DNA from: Spirochaetota bacterium | GTDB lineage: Bacteria > Spirochaetota > Leptospiria > Turneriellales > Turneriellaceae | NCBI GenBank assembly: GCA_018240245.1 | Contig: JAFEGD010000124.1 | Coordinates: forward strand, 1 to 48,712 | Reading direction: 5' to 3' | DNA length: 48,712 bases | In this document: piece by piece, positions 24,317 to 32,053 of the stretch | How the letters are laid out: each line of letters starts with the position of its first letter | How positions within the stretch are numbered: the first letter of the stretch is position 1 | Notes under the pieces: generated by a model | What the model was told of the DNA's origin: nothing | Databases searched by the model: none | Seen by the model: the letters and a program-made list of their open reading frames with translations, nothing else | Program-made: the position numbers and the translations under genes

Positions 24317-24344
24317 CACTAGCTATGGAATTCCATAGCTAGTG
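24317..24344. repeat. 28-base perfect palindrome (GCTATGG family)
   Basis: CACTAGCTATGGAA (24317-24330) is the exact reverse complement of TTCCATAGCTAGTG (24331-24344), with no spacer. The core GCTATGGA-AT-TCCATAGC differs from the two metH copies only at the centre. It lies 14 bases after the beta-lactamase stop. No U-run follows, so it does not look like a standard terminator. Confidence 0.8.
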
Positions 24345-24364
24345 GCATAGCGCCTGCATAAACA

Positions 24365-24380
24365 TTGACGCTACCGTCAA
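24365..24380. promoter_or_regulatory. TTGACG/CGTCAA inverted repeat before a barrel-protein gene
   Basis: TTGACG (24365-24370) and CGTCAA (24375-24380) are six-base perfect arms separated by CTAC, 18 bases before the ATG at 24398. It could be a small hairpin or an operator; nothing further supports either reading. Confidence 0.3.
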
Positions 24381-24397
24381 CCTTATGGGGCTGCCGT

Positions 24398-24937
24398 ATG
24401 CTCAAATACGTTGCCGCATTTGCCCTCGTGGCCATGCCGCTCGCCGCACTCGCTCCTAACCAGCAAAGCGACGACTTCAACGACGGCGTACAGCAGTACA
24501 ACTTGAAGCTCGGCCTCGGCTGGGCGCAAGATAACCAAGCACCCTACCGCGTGCAGGCGTTAATGGGGTCGTTCGATTTTATGGCGACCGACCGGCTCTC
24601 GATTCGCGGTAATTCGGCGCTGCCGCTTTCGACGGCGACCGGCGATATGAAATTTTATCCGTTCATGCTCGGCGGTGCGTTGCACCTTTTGCCGCGCTAT
24701 TGGCTCGATCTTTATGTGGGGGCGGATGCAGGCTTTGTCTACATTTCTTCGCCGAGTGCAAACTTGGCACCGAGCTGGTCGACGCAGGTGACACCGCTCG
24801 TCGGCGTGACGCTGTATTATTGGGGCGTGTTTTATCTCGAAGGCGAAGCGGGTTATAACGTGATGCAATACGCGAACAGTGCGCCGATCGATATGAGCGC
24901 GCCGACGTTTCGCGTGCGTATGGGTTTCTATCTGTGA
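24398..24937 (+). CDS. Secreted outer-membrane beta-barrel-like protein
   Basis: A 179-residue protein of unknown function. The ATG at 24398 gives a clean signal peptide (MLKYVAAFALVAMPLAALA). An in-frame TTG at 24365 lies inside an inverted repeat and is rejected. The mature part has alternating polar and hydrophobic strands (YNLKLGLGWAQ, YWLDLYVGADAGFVYISS, VTPLVGVTLYYWGVFYLEGEAGY) and ends TFRVRMGFYL, with a terminal hydrophobic residue as in outer-membrane barrels. It overlaps the following lipase-like gene by four bases (GTGA), so the two are translationally coupled. Confidence 0.72.
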   Translation: MLKYVAAFALVAMPLAALAPNQQSDDFNDGVQQYNLKLGLGWAQDNQAPYRVQALMGSFDFMATDRLSIRGNSALPLSTATGDMKFYPFMLGGALHLLPRYWLDLYVGADAGFVYISSPSANLAPSWSTQVTPLVGVTLYYWGVFYLEGEAGYNVMQYANSAPIDMSAPTFRVRMGFYL

Positions 24938-26016
24938 AATCTTTCTTCAGGCGGATTACCCCCTCTGCTGCAATCGGCATAACTATTGCAGTTTGCCTCG
25001 TTTTCGCTACAAGCTGCGTTTCAGTACAAATCTACGGCGACAAACACGCCGTGCAGACAAAAGACGATTGGCAATTGACCATCGAACACTTCGCCCCGCT
25101 CTCGGCTGCGAAGCGAAAGTATCCGATCTTGATCTGTCATGGCTTGGGTGCAAACCGGCAATACTTCAAAGCGAAAGACGAAGATTCTCTCGTCCGTAAT
25201 TTGCAGCGCGCGGGCTACGACGTTTGGCTCATGGATTTGCGCGGGCGCGCCGATGCGGGCGAAACCGGCTATTGGTTCGGTAAGCACACCTACACCTACT
25301 CGATGGACGAATATGTTAAGTACGACCTTGACGCGGCAATCGGCTATGTCCTCGCGCAAACCGGCGCGGCGAAGGTGAGTTACATCGGGCACAGCATGGG
25401 TGGCATCGTCATGCACGCGCGCTTAGGTTCGATCGGCGACGAGCGCGTGGCGAACTTTATCGCGATCGCCTCGCCGATGAGTTTCTTACCCTACAATAAG
25501 CAGACCTTTAATCTCTACCGCATGCGCCAAGGCATGGTAATCTTACCGGTAATACCGCTACGACCCGGCGCGATCATGGGTAGCTTTTTTCCCGAGTTTC
25601 TCTACGCGCCGTTCATGAATGCGTTTCTAAACCCTGAAAATACCGACGGCAAAGTGAAGACGATGCTGATGCAGCGCGCGATCAACAATATCGCAAAGCC
25701 CGAAATTAAACAATTTATTTATATGACCGAGCATGGCGGCATGTTCTCGACCGACGGCACGGTGTCGTACCGCGATAATTTGAGTAAAATTAAAATTCCC
25801 GTGTATCTTTTAGCCGCGCGGCGCGACGAACTCGCCGACCCGGCGGTGGTGCGCGACGCCTACGAGCGCGTCGGCTCAAAAGATAAGACGTTTGAAATAT
25901 TTTCGCGTGCCGACGGTTATATCGACGACTACGGCCACACCGATCTTATCATCGGCAAAGAGGCGCATGTCGAGGTGCATCCGAAAATTGTCGAGTGGTT
26001 GAATAAGCGCAGTTGA
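24934..26016 (+). CDS. Alpha/beta-hydrolase (lipase-like) lipoprotein
   Basis: A 360-residue alpha/beta-hydrolase that starts with GTG overlapping the previous stop. The N-terminal signal ends FATSC, so the protein is probably a lipoprotein. The fold shows an oxyanion loop (ILICHGLGANRQYF), the nucleophile elbow GHSMGG (Ser about 154), the acid in LLAARRDELADP and the histidine in DYGHTDLIIG. The middle (WFGKHTYTYSMDEYVKYDL) resembles gastric/lysosomal acid lipase-type enzymes that act on acyl esters. The exact substrate is not predictable. It is followed by about 180 bases before the next gene, with an eight-base inverted repeat (GCAAATCG-tcta-CGATTTGC, 26087-26106). Confidence 0.85.
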   Translation: MKSFFRRITPSAAIGITIAVCLVFATSCVSVQIYGDKHAVQTKDDWQLTIEHFAPLSAAKRKYPILICHGLGANRQYFKAKDEDSLVRNLQRAGYDVWLMDLRGRADAGETGYWFGKHTYTYSMDEYVKYDLDAAIGYVLAQTGAAKVSYIGHSMGGIVMHARLGSIGDERVANFIAIASPMSFLPYNKQTFNLYRMRQGMVILPVIPLRPGAIMGSFFPEFLYAPFMNAFLNPENTDGKVKTMLMQRAINNIAKPEIKQFIYMTEHGGMFSTDGTVSYRDNLSKIKIPVYLLAARRDELADPAVVRDAYERVGSKDKTFEIFSRADGYIDDYGHTDLIIGKEAHVEVHPKIVEWLNKRS

Positions 26017-26200
26017 GTGACAGGACGGAAACTACGAAGCAAAATAAACGCAGTAATTTTTTTGGTGCGTGTTGCACGTTTCGCTAGCAAATCGTCTACG
26101 ATTTGCGGGCTGATTTTCGTAAATTTTCCTTGTTGTGATGTTACGTTTTTGATGAGCTGTCGTAACCATATTTCGTGTACTATAAAAAGAGGAGAATTTA

Positions 26201-26695
26201 ATGAATAAAACAAAAAAGATAGCAGCTGTCTTAATGTCGCTGGCTTTGGGAGTTTTCGCCATGCAGTGTAGTTCCGCTCCTGCGACACCTAACGTAGCCG
26301 CTGCTCCAGGGGGCGACATGCTGGTCAACAGCTTGAACGGCCAACTCGATCAAGCGACACTTTCCGGTTTTGACGTTTGGGGAACCCAAGTCGATACCAG
26401 CAAGTACGATAGCTGGGCGCAGGTTTCCGCTCCGATTGTAAAAGGCATGCTGGATCAAACACCAGACGGCTACAATCTCGAAGTTCAAGGACATGCAGAC
26501 GGTGATGGTGGTGCTGCGGCAAACCAACGTGTTTCGACGCAACGCGCCAAGATTATCTATGACGCGCTGAGAAAGCAAGGTGTAAATTCGCCGAAGTTGA
26601 CTTATAAAGGTTATGGTGCAACAAGATTGAAAAATGCTTCCGATAAGTCTGCCGCTGAAAACCGTCGTGTCGGCTTTCAGGTCGTTAAAAAATAA
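26201..26695 (+). CDS. OmpA-family lipoprotein
   Basis: A 164-residue lipoprotein with the signal MNKTKKIAAVLMSLALGVFA and the lipobox MQCSS. The C-terminal half is an OmpA-like peptidoglycan-binding domain: LEVQGHADGDGGAAANQRVSTQRA (the 'GHTDxxGxxxxNxxLSxxRA' pattern), then LTYKGYGATR and NRRVGFQVVKK. The conserved Asp and Arg that hold diaminopimelate are present. It is Pal-like and would tether the outer membrane to the wall. The start has a strong ribosome-binding site (AGAGGAG). Codon use is somewhat more AT-rich than in neighbours, as often in highly expressed lipoproteins. Confidence 0.87.
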   Translation: MNKTKKIAAVLMSLALGVFAMQCSSAPATPNVAAAPGGDMLVNSLNGQLDQATLSGFDVWGTQVDTSKYDSWAQVSAPIVKGMLDQTPDGYNLEVQGHADGDGGAAANQRVSTQRAKIIYDALRKQGVNSPKLTYKGYGATRLKNASDKSAAENRRVGFQVVKK

Positions 26696-26760
26696 CCCAT
26701 CTCAATTCTTTCAAAGTTAGCCCATCTCAATCCGGACAATTACCGGATTACCAAACATCC

Positions 26761-26784
26761 GGCACCGCAAATACATGCGGTGCC
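26761..26784 (+). terminator. Hairpin downstream of the OmpA-like lipoprotein
   Basis: GGCACCGCA (26761-26769) and TGCGGTGCC (26776-26784) are perfect nine-base arms around AATACA, followed by AATATATTAA rather than a U-run. A smaller hairpin (TCCGG/CCGGA) lies just before it. It may reduce read-through into the next gene, 19 bases later, or stabilise the lipoprotein mRNA. Confidence 0.5.
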
Positions 26785-26802
26785 AATATATTAAACCGCC
26801 AA

Positions 26803-28512
26803 ATGAATCTTCTGTTTTTTCCCGTTATAATAGGCATATCTTGTTTTTGTATTTCGTGCGTTCCCGGTGCGGCGAAGCGTATCAAACCTGCGCCCGCAAC
26901 CGACATAACTCAACCATTTCAATTCAGTAAACACGATATCGCGCTCTGCGATGCGGTTCCCGAAGAAATGTTCTGCATCCGCGACGCGGGCGATTCTGAA
27001 AGCGAAGCGCAAGGCCCGGGGCCGGGCAATCTCTATATCGACGAAGAAGTCGTCTCGGGCGAAAAATACGCCGCGTGCGTTAACGACCAAGCGTGCTCTT
27101 CATTATTTTTCGCCGCCGCTCCGAGCGAGCCCGCGTTGGGACTCAATTATACCGCAGCGCAGGCGTTCTGCACTTGGGCGGGCAAAAGACTGCCGACCGA
27201 GCGCGAGCTGAAACTCGCACGGGATCGCGACGAAATCTTCATCGAGTATCCCGAATGGACGAATGATTGGGCCGTTACAGACAAGCTCGAATGCGGACTC
27301 ACGAACAAGCATAAGCTTTGCGTTCCCCGCAATCGTATGGGTTTGTGCAGCGGGCTTTTTCCATGCGAGAACCAATTCGTTTTCAAACGCATTTTGACGT
27401 ACGACGGTGCGGTAAACAGATACTACGGCACACACGGGCGCATCGCGTTCCGTTGCGCCAGTGAAACGCCTTATCTGACCAATCAGCCGTCATGGATGAT
27501 CGAAAACCCGCCTCAAGAACCGGACGACCCCGGTTCGCTTTCCGCGTCCGAAGAAAAAATAATTCATAATCTCGCCGCAGTCGACATACTCGACAAGCCC
27601 GATTGTCGCGTCCTTTATGGTTCGACTGCGTATTGTAAAGATCCCGCGACATACTTCGTCGCCAACGAAGACGAAAATTACATCTTTGAACCTTATATTC
27701 GCAATCTCGGTGGCGCTTATGTCGGGCTTGCCGCCGACGCCAATTACTCGTATATCGCAGCCGCGCGCAGTCGCGTCGCATGGTTGTTCGACTACGACGC
27801 GAATATACTCGCGTTACATCGTATACTGCGTACTTTTATTCTGGAAAGCGAAACGCCCGAAGATTTTGTCGCCTGCTTTTCGCGTGCCAATCGCGAAGAT
27901 TCGCTCGATACGCTGAAAGAACTTTTTTGGGAAGACCCCGAAATCGACACGATTATTACGGTATACGAAAAGAACGCCGACCGCCTATATGGCCGCTATC
28001 GCGCAAGCATGTTCTCTAAAAAAGGGCGCGAAAATTTCGGTTGGCTGCGCGTAGAAGAGCACTACGACTATATTCGTATGCTCTACCGACAAAAGCGAAT
28101 CGCGATCGTACCCGGCGATTTACGCAAAGACAAGACGCTGCAATCGATCGGCAAGGCGGCCAAGGCTTTGAGAATCCCCGTTCGCGTCTATTACACCAGC
28201 AACGCCGAGGAGTTCTGGAACTTCAATGGAAATTATCGTAAAAACGTACTTTCGTTGCCGTTCGACGAAGCGTCGGTGGCTTTGCGCACGATTCACGCAT
28301 ACAAGTGGCATCGAGCGGGAGCCAGGCGACCCGGGCTCTGGCACTACGTTATCCATGGCGCGTACAACTATCAAAAAAAGCTACTTCTGCCGCACTATGT
28401 TTCTGTCAATCAGTTCAAGATGCACCGTCTGATACCGCCGGGTGTATTCGACCTGAGCACGATCGAAGTTCCCTCAGAATTGCCCGACGGAGTGCTTGAA
28501 AATGGCTATTAA
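26803..28512 (+). CDS. FGE-sulfatase-like lipoprotein with a LIC_10091-like C-terminal domain
   Basis: A 569-residue protein with a lipoprotein signal (lipobox CISC). Residues about 55-220 resemble the formylglycine-generating-enzyme/SUMF1 domain: YIDEEVVSGEKYAACVND, AQAFCTWAGKRLPTERELKLA, EWTNDWA and the closing GRIAFRCASE. The pair of active-site cysteines of true FGE is not evident, so it may bind ligand rather than oxidise cysteine. Residues about 290-569 form a second domain with NLGGAYVGLAADANYSYIAAAR, VAWLFDYDANILALHRI and IAIVPGDLRKDKTLQSIGKAA. I relate it from memory, with moderate certainty, to the Leptospira LIC_10091 family of unknown function. The repeated G-x-x-D and LFDYD features suggest a Rossmann-like nucleotide or AdoMet fold, but that is speculation. 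Confidence 0.7.
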   Translation: MNLLFFPVIIGISCFCISCVPGAAKRIKPAPATDITQPFQFSKHDIALCDAVPEEMFCIRDAGDSESEAQGPGPGNLYIDEEVVSGEKYAACVNDQACSSLFFAAAPSEPALGLNYTAAQAFCTWAGKRLPTERELKLARDRDEIFIEYPEWTNDWAVTDKLECGLTNKHKLCVPRNRMGLCSGLFPCENQFVFKRILTYDGAVNRYYGTHGRIAFRCASETPYLTNQPSWMIENPPQEPDDPGSLSASEEKIIHNLAAVDILDKPDCRVLYGSTAYCKDPATYFVANEDENYIFEPYIRNLGGAYVGLAADANYSYIAAARSRVAWLFDYDANILALHRILRTFILESETPEDFVACFSRANREDSLDTLKELFWEDPEIDTIITVYEKNADRLYGRYRASMFSKKGRENFGWLRVEEHYDYIRMLYRQKRIAIVPGDLRKDKTLQSIGKAAKALRIPVRVYYTSNAEEFWNFNGNYRKNVLSLPFDEASVALRTIHAYKWHRAGARRPGLWHYVIHGAYNYQKKLLLPHYVSVNQFKMHRLIPPGVFDLSTIEVPSELPDGVLENGY

Positions 28513-28560
28513 CGGCAAAACGGTAGCCAGCCCACTTAGAAAGATATGGCCGACCGCTAT

Positions 28561-28938
28561 TCACCACTTCTTAAATATAAAAAATATCGCGAGAATAATA
28601 AAAACAAACCCCACCGCATAGTTCCATCGCAGCGTGCCGCTCTTGAAAACCCACACTGCGAATACGGTGAAAACTACGAGCGAGATGACTTCTTGAATGA
28701 CTTTGAGTTCGAAGAGATTAAACGGGCCACCGTAGTTTTCGCTACCGATGCGGTTCGCGGGAACCTGCAATGCATATTCGGCGAGCGCAATAAACCAACT
28801 CATAAAAACTATTGCCGTGAGCGGCAGCGCCGCCCAGCGCTGACTTTTTGATAATTGTAGATGCCCGTACCACGCGAGCGTCATAAAAATATTCGACGCG
28901 ATCAAAAGAAGAATCGAATAGAACCCTTCTTTAAGCAC
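28561..28938 (-). CDS. DMT-family (DUF486) small membrane protein
   Basis: A 125-residue protein with four hydrophobic helices: GFYSILLLIASNIFMTLAWYGH, ALPLTAIVFMSWFIALAEYAL, the segment around VISLVVFTVFAVWVF, and AVGFVFIILAIFFIF. The motifs AWYGHL and AEYALQVPANRIG are typical of DUF486 proteins, single-unit relatives of drug/metabolite transporters. The start is GTG; the first internal ATG would remove the first helix. It follows the DUF4399 gene by 26 bases on the same strand and converges on the FGE-like gene. The transported substrate is unknown. Confidence 0.85.
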   Translation of the reverse strand: MLKEGFYSILLLIASNIFMTLAWYGHLQLSKSQRWAALPLTAIVFMSWFIALAEYALQVPANRIGSENYGGPFNLFELKVIQEVISLVVFTVFAVWVFKSGTLRWNYAVGFVFIILAIFFIFKKW

Positions 28939-28964
28939 CGCGTCGAATCAAACGAAATGTAAAA

Positions 28965-29408
28965 CTAATTATCGCCTTCGCCGCCGGTGTAAGTGGGCGC
29001 TTTCTCTTTAACCTTGATCGAAATCGTCTGCGCCCATGCCGAACCGTACGATGCATGCACGCCGTCGGCAAATTGCAACGTGATACGGTAGTCGCCCGGC
29101 TTCAGATCGAGAGTGTCTTCGGTTTGGCCTTTGCCGTAGTGTTTAATCGTTTCATCGTTGCCGATGACTTGCCCCGCCGCAATCGCCTCTTTGTTGATGA
29201 GAATATGAAAATGCCCCGTGCCCTCTTCGAGCAAGCCCGCAGGCTTCACGGTCATGCCTTCGACTTGCATCACAAACTTGACGGGCGCGGTCACTTCGGT
29301 TTTGTCAGACGGTTCTGAAAACCAAACCTTGCCTTTGAATTCTTTCTTCTTGTTGCAGGCAACGAGCATAAGAAGCATCAGGGGGATTAATAGCGTAAAA
29401 CGTTTCAT
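28965..29408 (-). CDS. DUF4399-domain lipoprotein
   Basis: A 147-residue lipoprotein (signal ending LMLVACNKKK). Its core matches DUF4399: VWFSEPSDKTEVTAPVKFVMQV, then EGTGHFHILINK, and LKPGDYRITLQFADGVHASYG. The conserved 'GHFHILI' and 'PGxHTLxLQxADxxH' pattern is clear. The function of the domain is unknown; it is found in periplasmic proteins and has a cohesin-like beta sandwich in predictions. It probably shares a transcript with the DMT gene downstream and diverges from the M16 peptidase gene, leaving 77 bases for two promoters. Confidence 0.85.
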   Translation of the reverse strand: MKRFTLLIPLMLLMLVACNKKKEFKGKVWFSEPSDKTEVTAPVKFVMQVEGMTVKPAGLLEEGTGHFHILINKEAIAAGQVIGNDETIKHYGKGQTEDTLDLKPGDYRITLQFADGVHASYGSAWAQTISIKVKEKAPTYTGGEGDN

Positions 29409-29485
29409 GACTCGAAGTCAAAAATGCAACCTAAGGCGTAAATGAAAATCGTTCGTCGCGAGGTAGAAAATCGCAACTCTGGTGC

Positions 29486-31057
29486 ATGCCTCGAATCCCA
29501 GATCGTTATTTGCTCAACAAATTAGTTTTTGCATTATTACCCTTTTTCTTCAGCGCCGCGCCGGTGCGTGCAAGCAGCGATGAGAAATTTGATATCGGTC
29601 ATTTTCGCGCAGGCATTGAAAAAAATATTCAAAAACGAACTCTGGCCAATGGACTGCGGGTAATCCTCATGAAGCAAACGGCGAGCCCGACGATCGCCTG
29701 TTACTTGAAAATCGGCGTGGGGTCGGCGAACGAGCCTTTCGATCAAGCGGGCACCGCGCATTTTTTGGAGCACCTGCTTTTCAAAGGCACGCCGACGCTC
29801 GGCACGACGAACTTTGAAAAAGAAAAACCGTACCTCGAACAGATCGCAGCCGACGGCGAGCGCATCGACGCGCTCGAACGCCGACTCTTAGACCCGCTCG
29901 TCGGCGAAGACGAACGTGCGGCGATGCGTGCGCGGCTTAAGATTTTAACCGAGCGCCTCGCGCGTTGGCAGAAGGGCGCGCAGCAATATATTATCTCCGA
30001 AGAAGATTCGCAGGCGTATTCGCTCGCGGGGCAGGTGGGTTACAATGCGTACACGACGACCGACGTTACGAACTACCAAATTAAACTACCCGCGCATCGC
30101 CTCGCGATGTGGGCCGAGCTTGAGAGCAGCCGCTTTCTCGATCCGATTTTGCGCGAGTATTATCCCGAGCGTAAAGTAATTCGCGAAGAGCGGCGCATGC
30201 GCTACGATTCGCGGCCGACGGCGCTCTTGTACGAACTCTTTTTGAAGACCGCGTTCGGCATGAGCCCTTATGGCAAGCCCGTGATCGGTTTCGACCGCAG
30301 CATGCAAAGACTGCGCCTTAAAGATACGCGCGATTTTTTTGACGCAAACTACGTACCCTCGCGCATGGTAATTGCCGTTGTCGGCGACCTCGATTTCGAC
30401 GCGGCATTTCAAACGATTGAAAAATATTTCGGCCGCCTCAAAGCAAAGCGTGCGCCCGAATTTCCGCCGACGGTATACGAACCGCAGCAGGGGCGGCGCG
30501 TCGCCACCCTCGAAGCGAAGAATTCGCCCGCGATGATTACGGGTTGGGCGCGCCCTTCGGTCTACCACGCCGATGACCGCGCATTCGAGGTGTTGGCGCG
30601 GCTATTGGGCGACGGTCAGACTTCGCGGCTTGTCGACCGGTTGGTGATTCGAGACAAACTCGTCGCCGACGTTAAAGTAGGGTCGTCGACTCCGGGCGAA
30701 AAACTCGACACCGAATTTACAATTTTTGCCGACGTGTTCGACGCGCAAAATTATAGGCAGGTCGAGCAAATCATCGCCGAAGAACTCGAACGCCTGCGTA
30801 AAGACGGGCCGACCACAGAAGAGTTGCAAAAAATCAAGAACCGCTATATCGCCGAACTCGTGCATGCGTTGCAACAAAACGCGGGGCTCGCCGACAATCT
30901 ATCGTACTACGAACTCATTTTGCGCGATTACCGCAAGATGTTCACCGCGCTCGAAGAAATCGAGCAAGTCGACGCGAAACAAATTCAACAGTTGATTAAA
31001 AAATATTTCACAGAGAAGACGAATACGACGGTATATTTGAAGCCCATTGGGCGTTAG
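29486..31057 (+). CDS. M16-family zinc metallopeptidase
   Basis: A 523-residue secreted insulinase-like peptidase. A signal peptide (LVFALLPFFFSAAPVRA) precedes RTLANGLRVILMKQ. The inverted zinc motif is HFLEH (TAHFLEHLLFKG), and the third ligand is the second Glu region in YYPERKVIREERRM. The C-terminal inactive half (MVIAVVGDLDFDAAF, ARLLGDGQTSRLVDRLV) is present, so it is a complete one-chain bacterial form. Between HxxEH and the third ligand lies an inserted, charged segment of about 80 residues (GERIDALERRLLDPLVGEDE). It is probably periplasmic. The 3' end overlaps the convergent toxin-like gene by four bases. Confidence 0.93.
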   Translation: MPRIPDRYLLNKLVFALLPFFFSAAPVRASSDEKFDIGHFRAGIEKNIQKRTLANGLRVILMKQTASPTIACYLKIGVGSANEPFDQAGTAHFLEHLLFKGTPTLGTTNFEKEKPYLEQIAADGERIDALERRLLDPLVGEDERAAMRARLKILTERLARWQKGAQQYIISEEDSQAYSLAGQVGYNAYTTTDVTNYQIKLPAHRLAMWAELESSRFLDPILREYYPERKVIREERRMRYDSRPTALLYELFLKTAFGMSPYGKPVIGFDRSMQRLRLKDTRDFFDANYVPSRMVIAVVGDLDFDAAFQTIEKYFGRLKAKRAPEFPPTVYEPQQGRRVATLEAKNSPAMITGWARPSVYHADDRAFEVLARLLGDGQTSRLVDRLVIRDKLVADVKVGSSTPGEKLDTEFTIFADVFDAQNYRQVEQIIAEELERLRKDGPTTEELQKIKNRYIAELVHALQQNAGLADNLSYYELILRDYRKMFTALEEIEQVDAKQIQQLIKKYFTEKTNTTVYLKPIGR

Positions 31058-31746
31058 CGGCACAAGCTGTTGTCTCGGCCGTAAACAAGATCGTTGGCAA
31101 TTTTTTTCAGATCAGAAATAATGTCATTAAAAGCAGGTCGTGCGACCCAATGAATTTTTTCAAGTTCGATTTCAGGCATTCCCGCGATGATTTGTGCGAC
31201 GGTTTCGGCTTGCACGCCACCCGTTTTTTCTTTCGCGTGCTCCAAGATTTCTGTCCAATGAAAAGAGTAGCGACGCGCGAGAAAAACGATGTCTACCATG
31301 TCTTTTACCGCAAATCGCGTAGCGGCCGCTATCTTGTTGCTGAGAATATTTTGCCAAGTATCGATCAGGCATGGAGCAAGAGTGTTATCGGGTTTTCCCA
31401 CGCGGTATGGTATATCGTTCACAAAATCATTTTGTAGGGCCGCCTCGTTTTTACGAATTACAAGACGAACGAACGCCGGCGTGCGAACCGTTTGCGCTCC
31501 GACTAAGTGCCACTCTGACTGACGCTGAATCGCGTCGTAGATGACTTCGACATAATCTCCGAATTTTTCGTCGTCGTTGATAAAAAAATCAAGATCGTCG
31601 CTGAAGCGATGATTCAAGTAAAATCTGCTCAATGCGGTTCCACCGGTTAGAAAAAACGGTAGCCTTAAGTCGTGCCCGACGAGCTTCATCACCCCATCCT
31701 GCATCGGGTAGAGGCTCTTTAAATAGTAATTTGCGTCGAATTTCAA
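31054..31746 (-). CDS. AbiEii/AbiGii-type nucleotidyltransferase toxin
   Basis: A protein of about 230 residues with the nucleotidyltransferase signature GGTALSRFYLNHRFSDDLDFF, in which the DxD-like DDLDF acids bind metal. In the AbiE family this fold blocks growth through NTP-dependent tRNA modification. YLKSLYPMQDGVMKL before it fits the family's N-terminus, which supports the TTG start at 31744-31746; an ATG at 31702-31704 is the alternative. The second half includes AATRFAVKDMVDIVFLARRY, with the conserved K-x-x-D-I-x-D-I/V pattern. It follows and strongly overlaps its presumed antitoxin gene. Its target, and whether it acts in phage defence, are not shown by the sequence. Confidence 0.82.
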   Translation of the reverse strand: MKFDANYYLKSLYPMQDGVMKLVGHDLRLPFFLTGGTALSRFYLNHRFSDDLDFFINDDEKFGDYVEVIYDAIQRQSEWHLVGAQTVRTPAFVRLVIRKNEAALQNDFVNDIPYRVGKPDNTLAPCLIDTWQNILSNKIAAATRFAVKDMVDIVFLARRYSFHWTEILEHAKEKTGGVQAETVAQIIAGMPEIELEKIHWVARPAFNDIISDLKKIANDLVYGRDNSLCR

Positions 31747-32011
31747 GATTTTCCTGCCGCGATTCGGGCCAGATTCGTTTCACCAATGCGGGCGTGTACA
31801 AAAATTTAATGCGTTCGATCGTGAGCATCGCGAGAATATCGTACCAATCGATACATTCGAGCATGCGTTGAAAAATCCATTCGGCGGTGAACATACCGCG
31901 CGCCTCGCGTTCGCCGCGTACAATCGCGATGAGTTCGTCGGCGTCGTATTGGTAATCCCACACGCAGAGGCGCATGCATTCGTGCATTCGTTCGCGGGAA
32001 AGCGGCTGCAT
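31589..32011 (-). CDS. Putative antitoxin partner of the AbiEii-type toxin
   Basis: A 140-residue protein just upstream of the nucleotidyltransferase gene. Residues 15-95 (CVWDYQYDADELIAIVRGE, FTAEWIFQRMLECIDWYDIL, LVKRIWPESRQENLEIRRKLL) resemble small DUF6922-like partners found next to such toxins. The last 50 residues are basic, rich in Arg, and look less conserved. They are encoded by the same bases as the toxin's N-terminus in a different frame, an overlap of up to 158 bases. The ATG at 32009-32011 is the only good start. I assign the antitoxin role from position and shape, not from a proven family. Confidence 0.6.
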   Translation of the reverse strand: MQPLSRERMHECMRLCVWDYQYDADELIAIVRGEREARGMFTAEWIFQRMLECIDWYDILAMLTIERIKFLYTPALVKRIWPESRQENLEIRRKLLFKEPLPDAGWGDEARRARLKATVFSNRWNRIEQILLESSLQRRS

Positions 32012-32053
32012 GCTCTAATATGCGCAAGACGGCGCGCGAAGGCCAAAATATCG

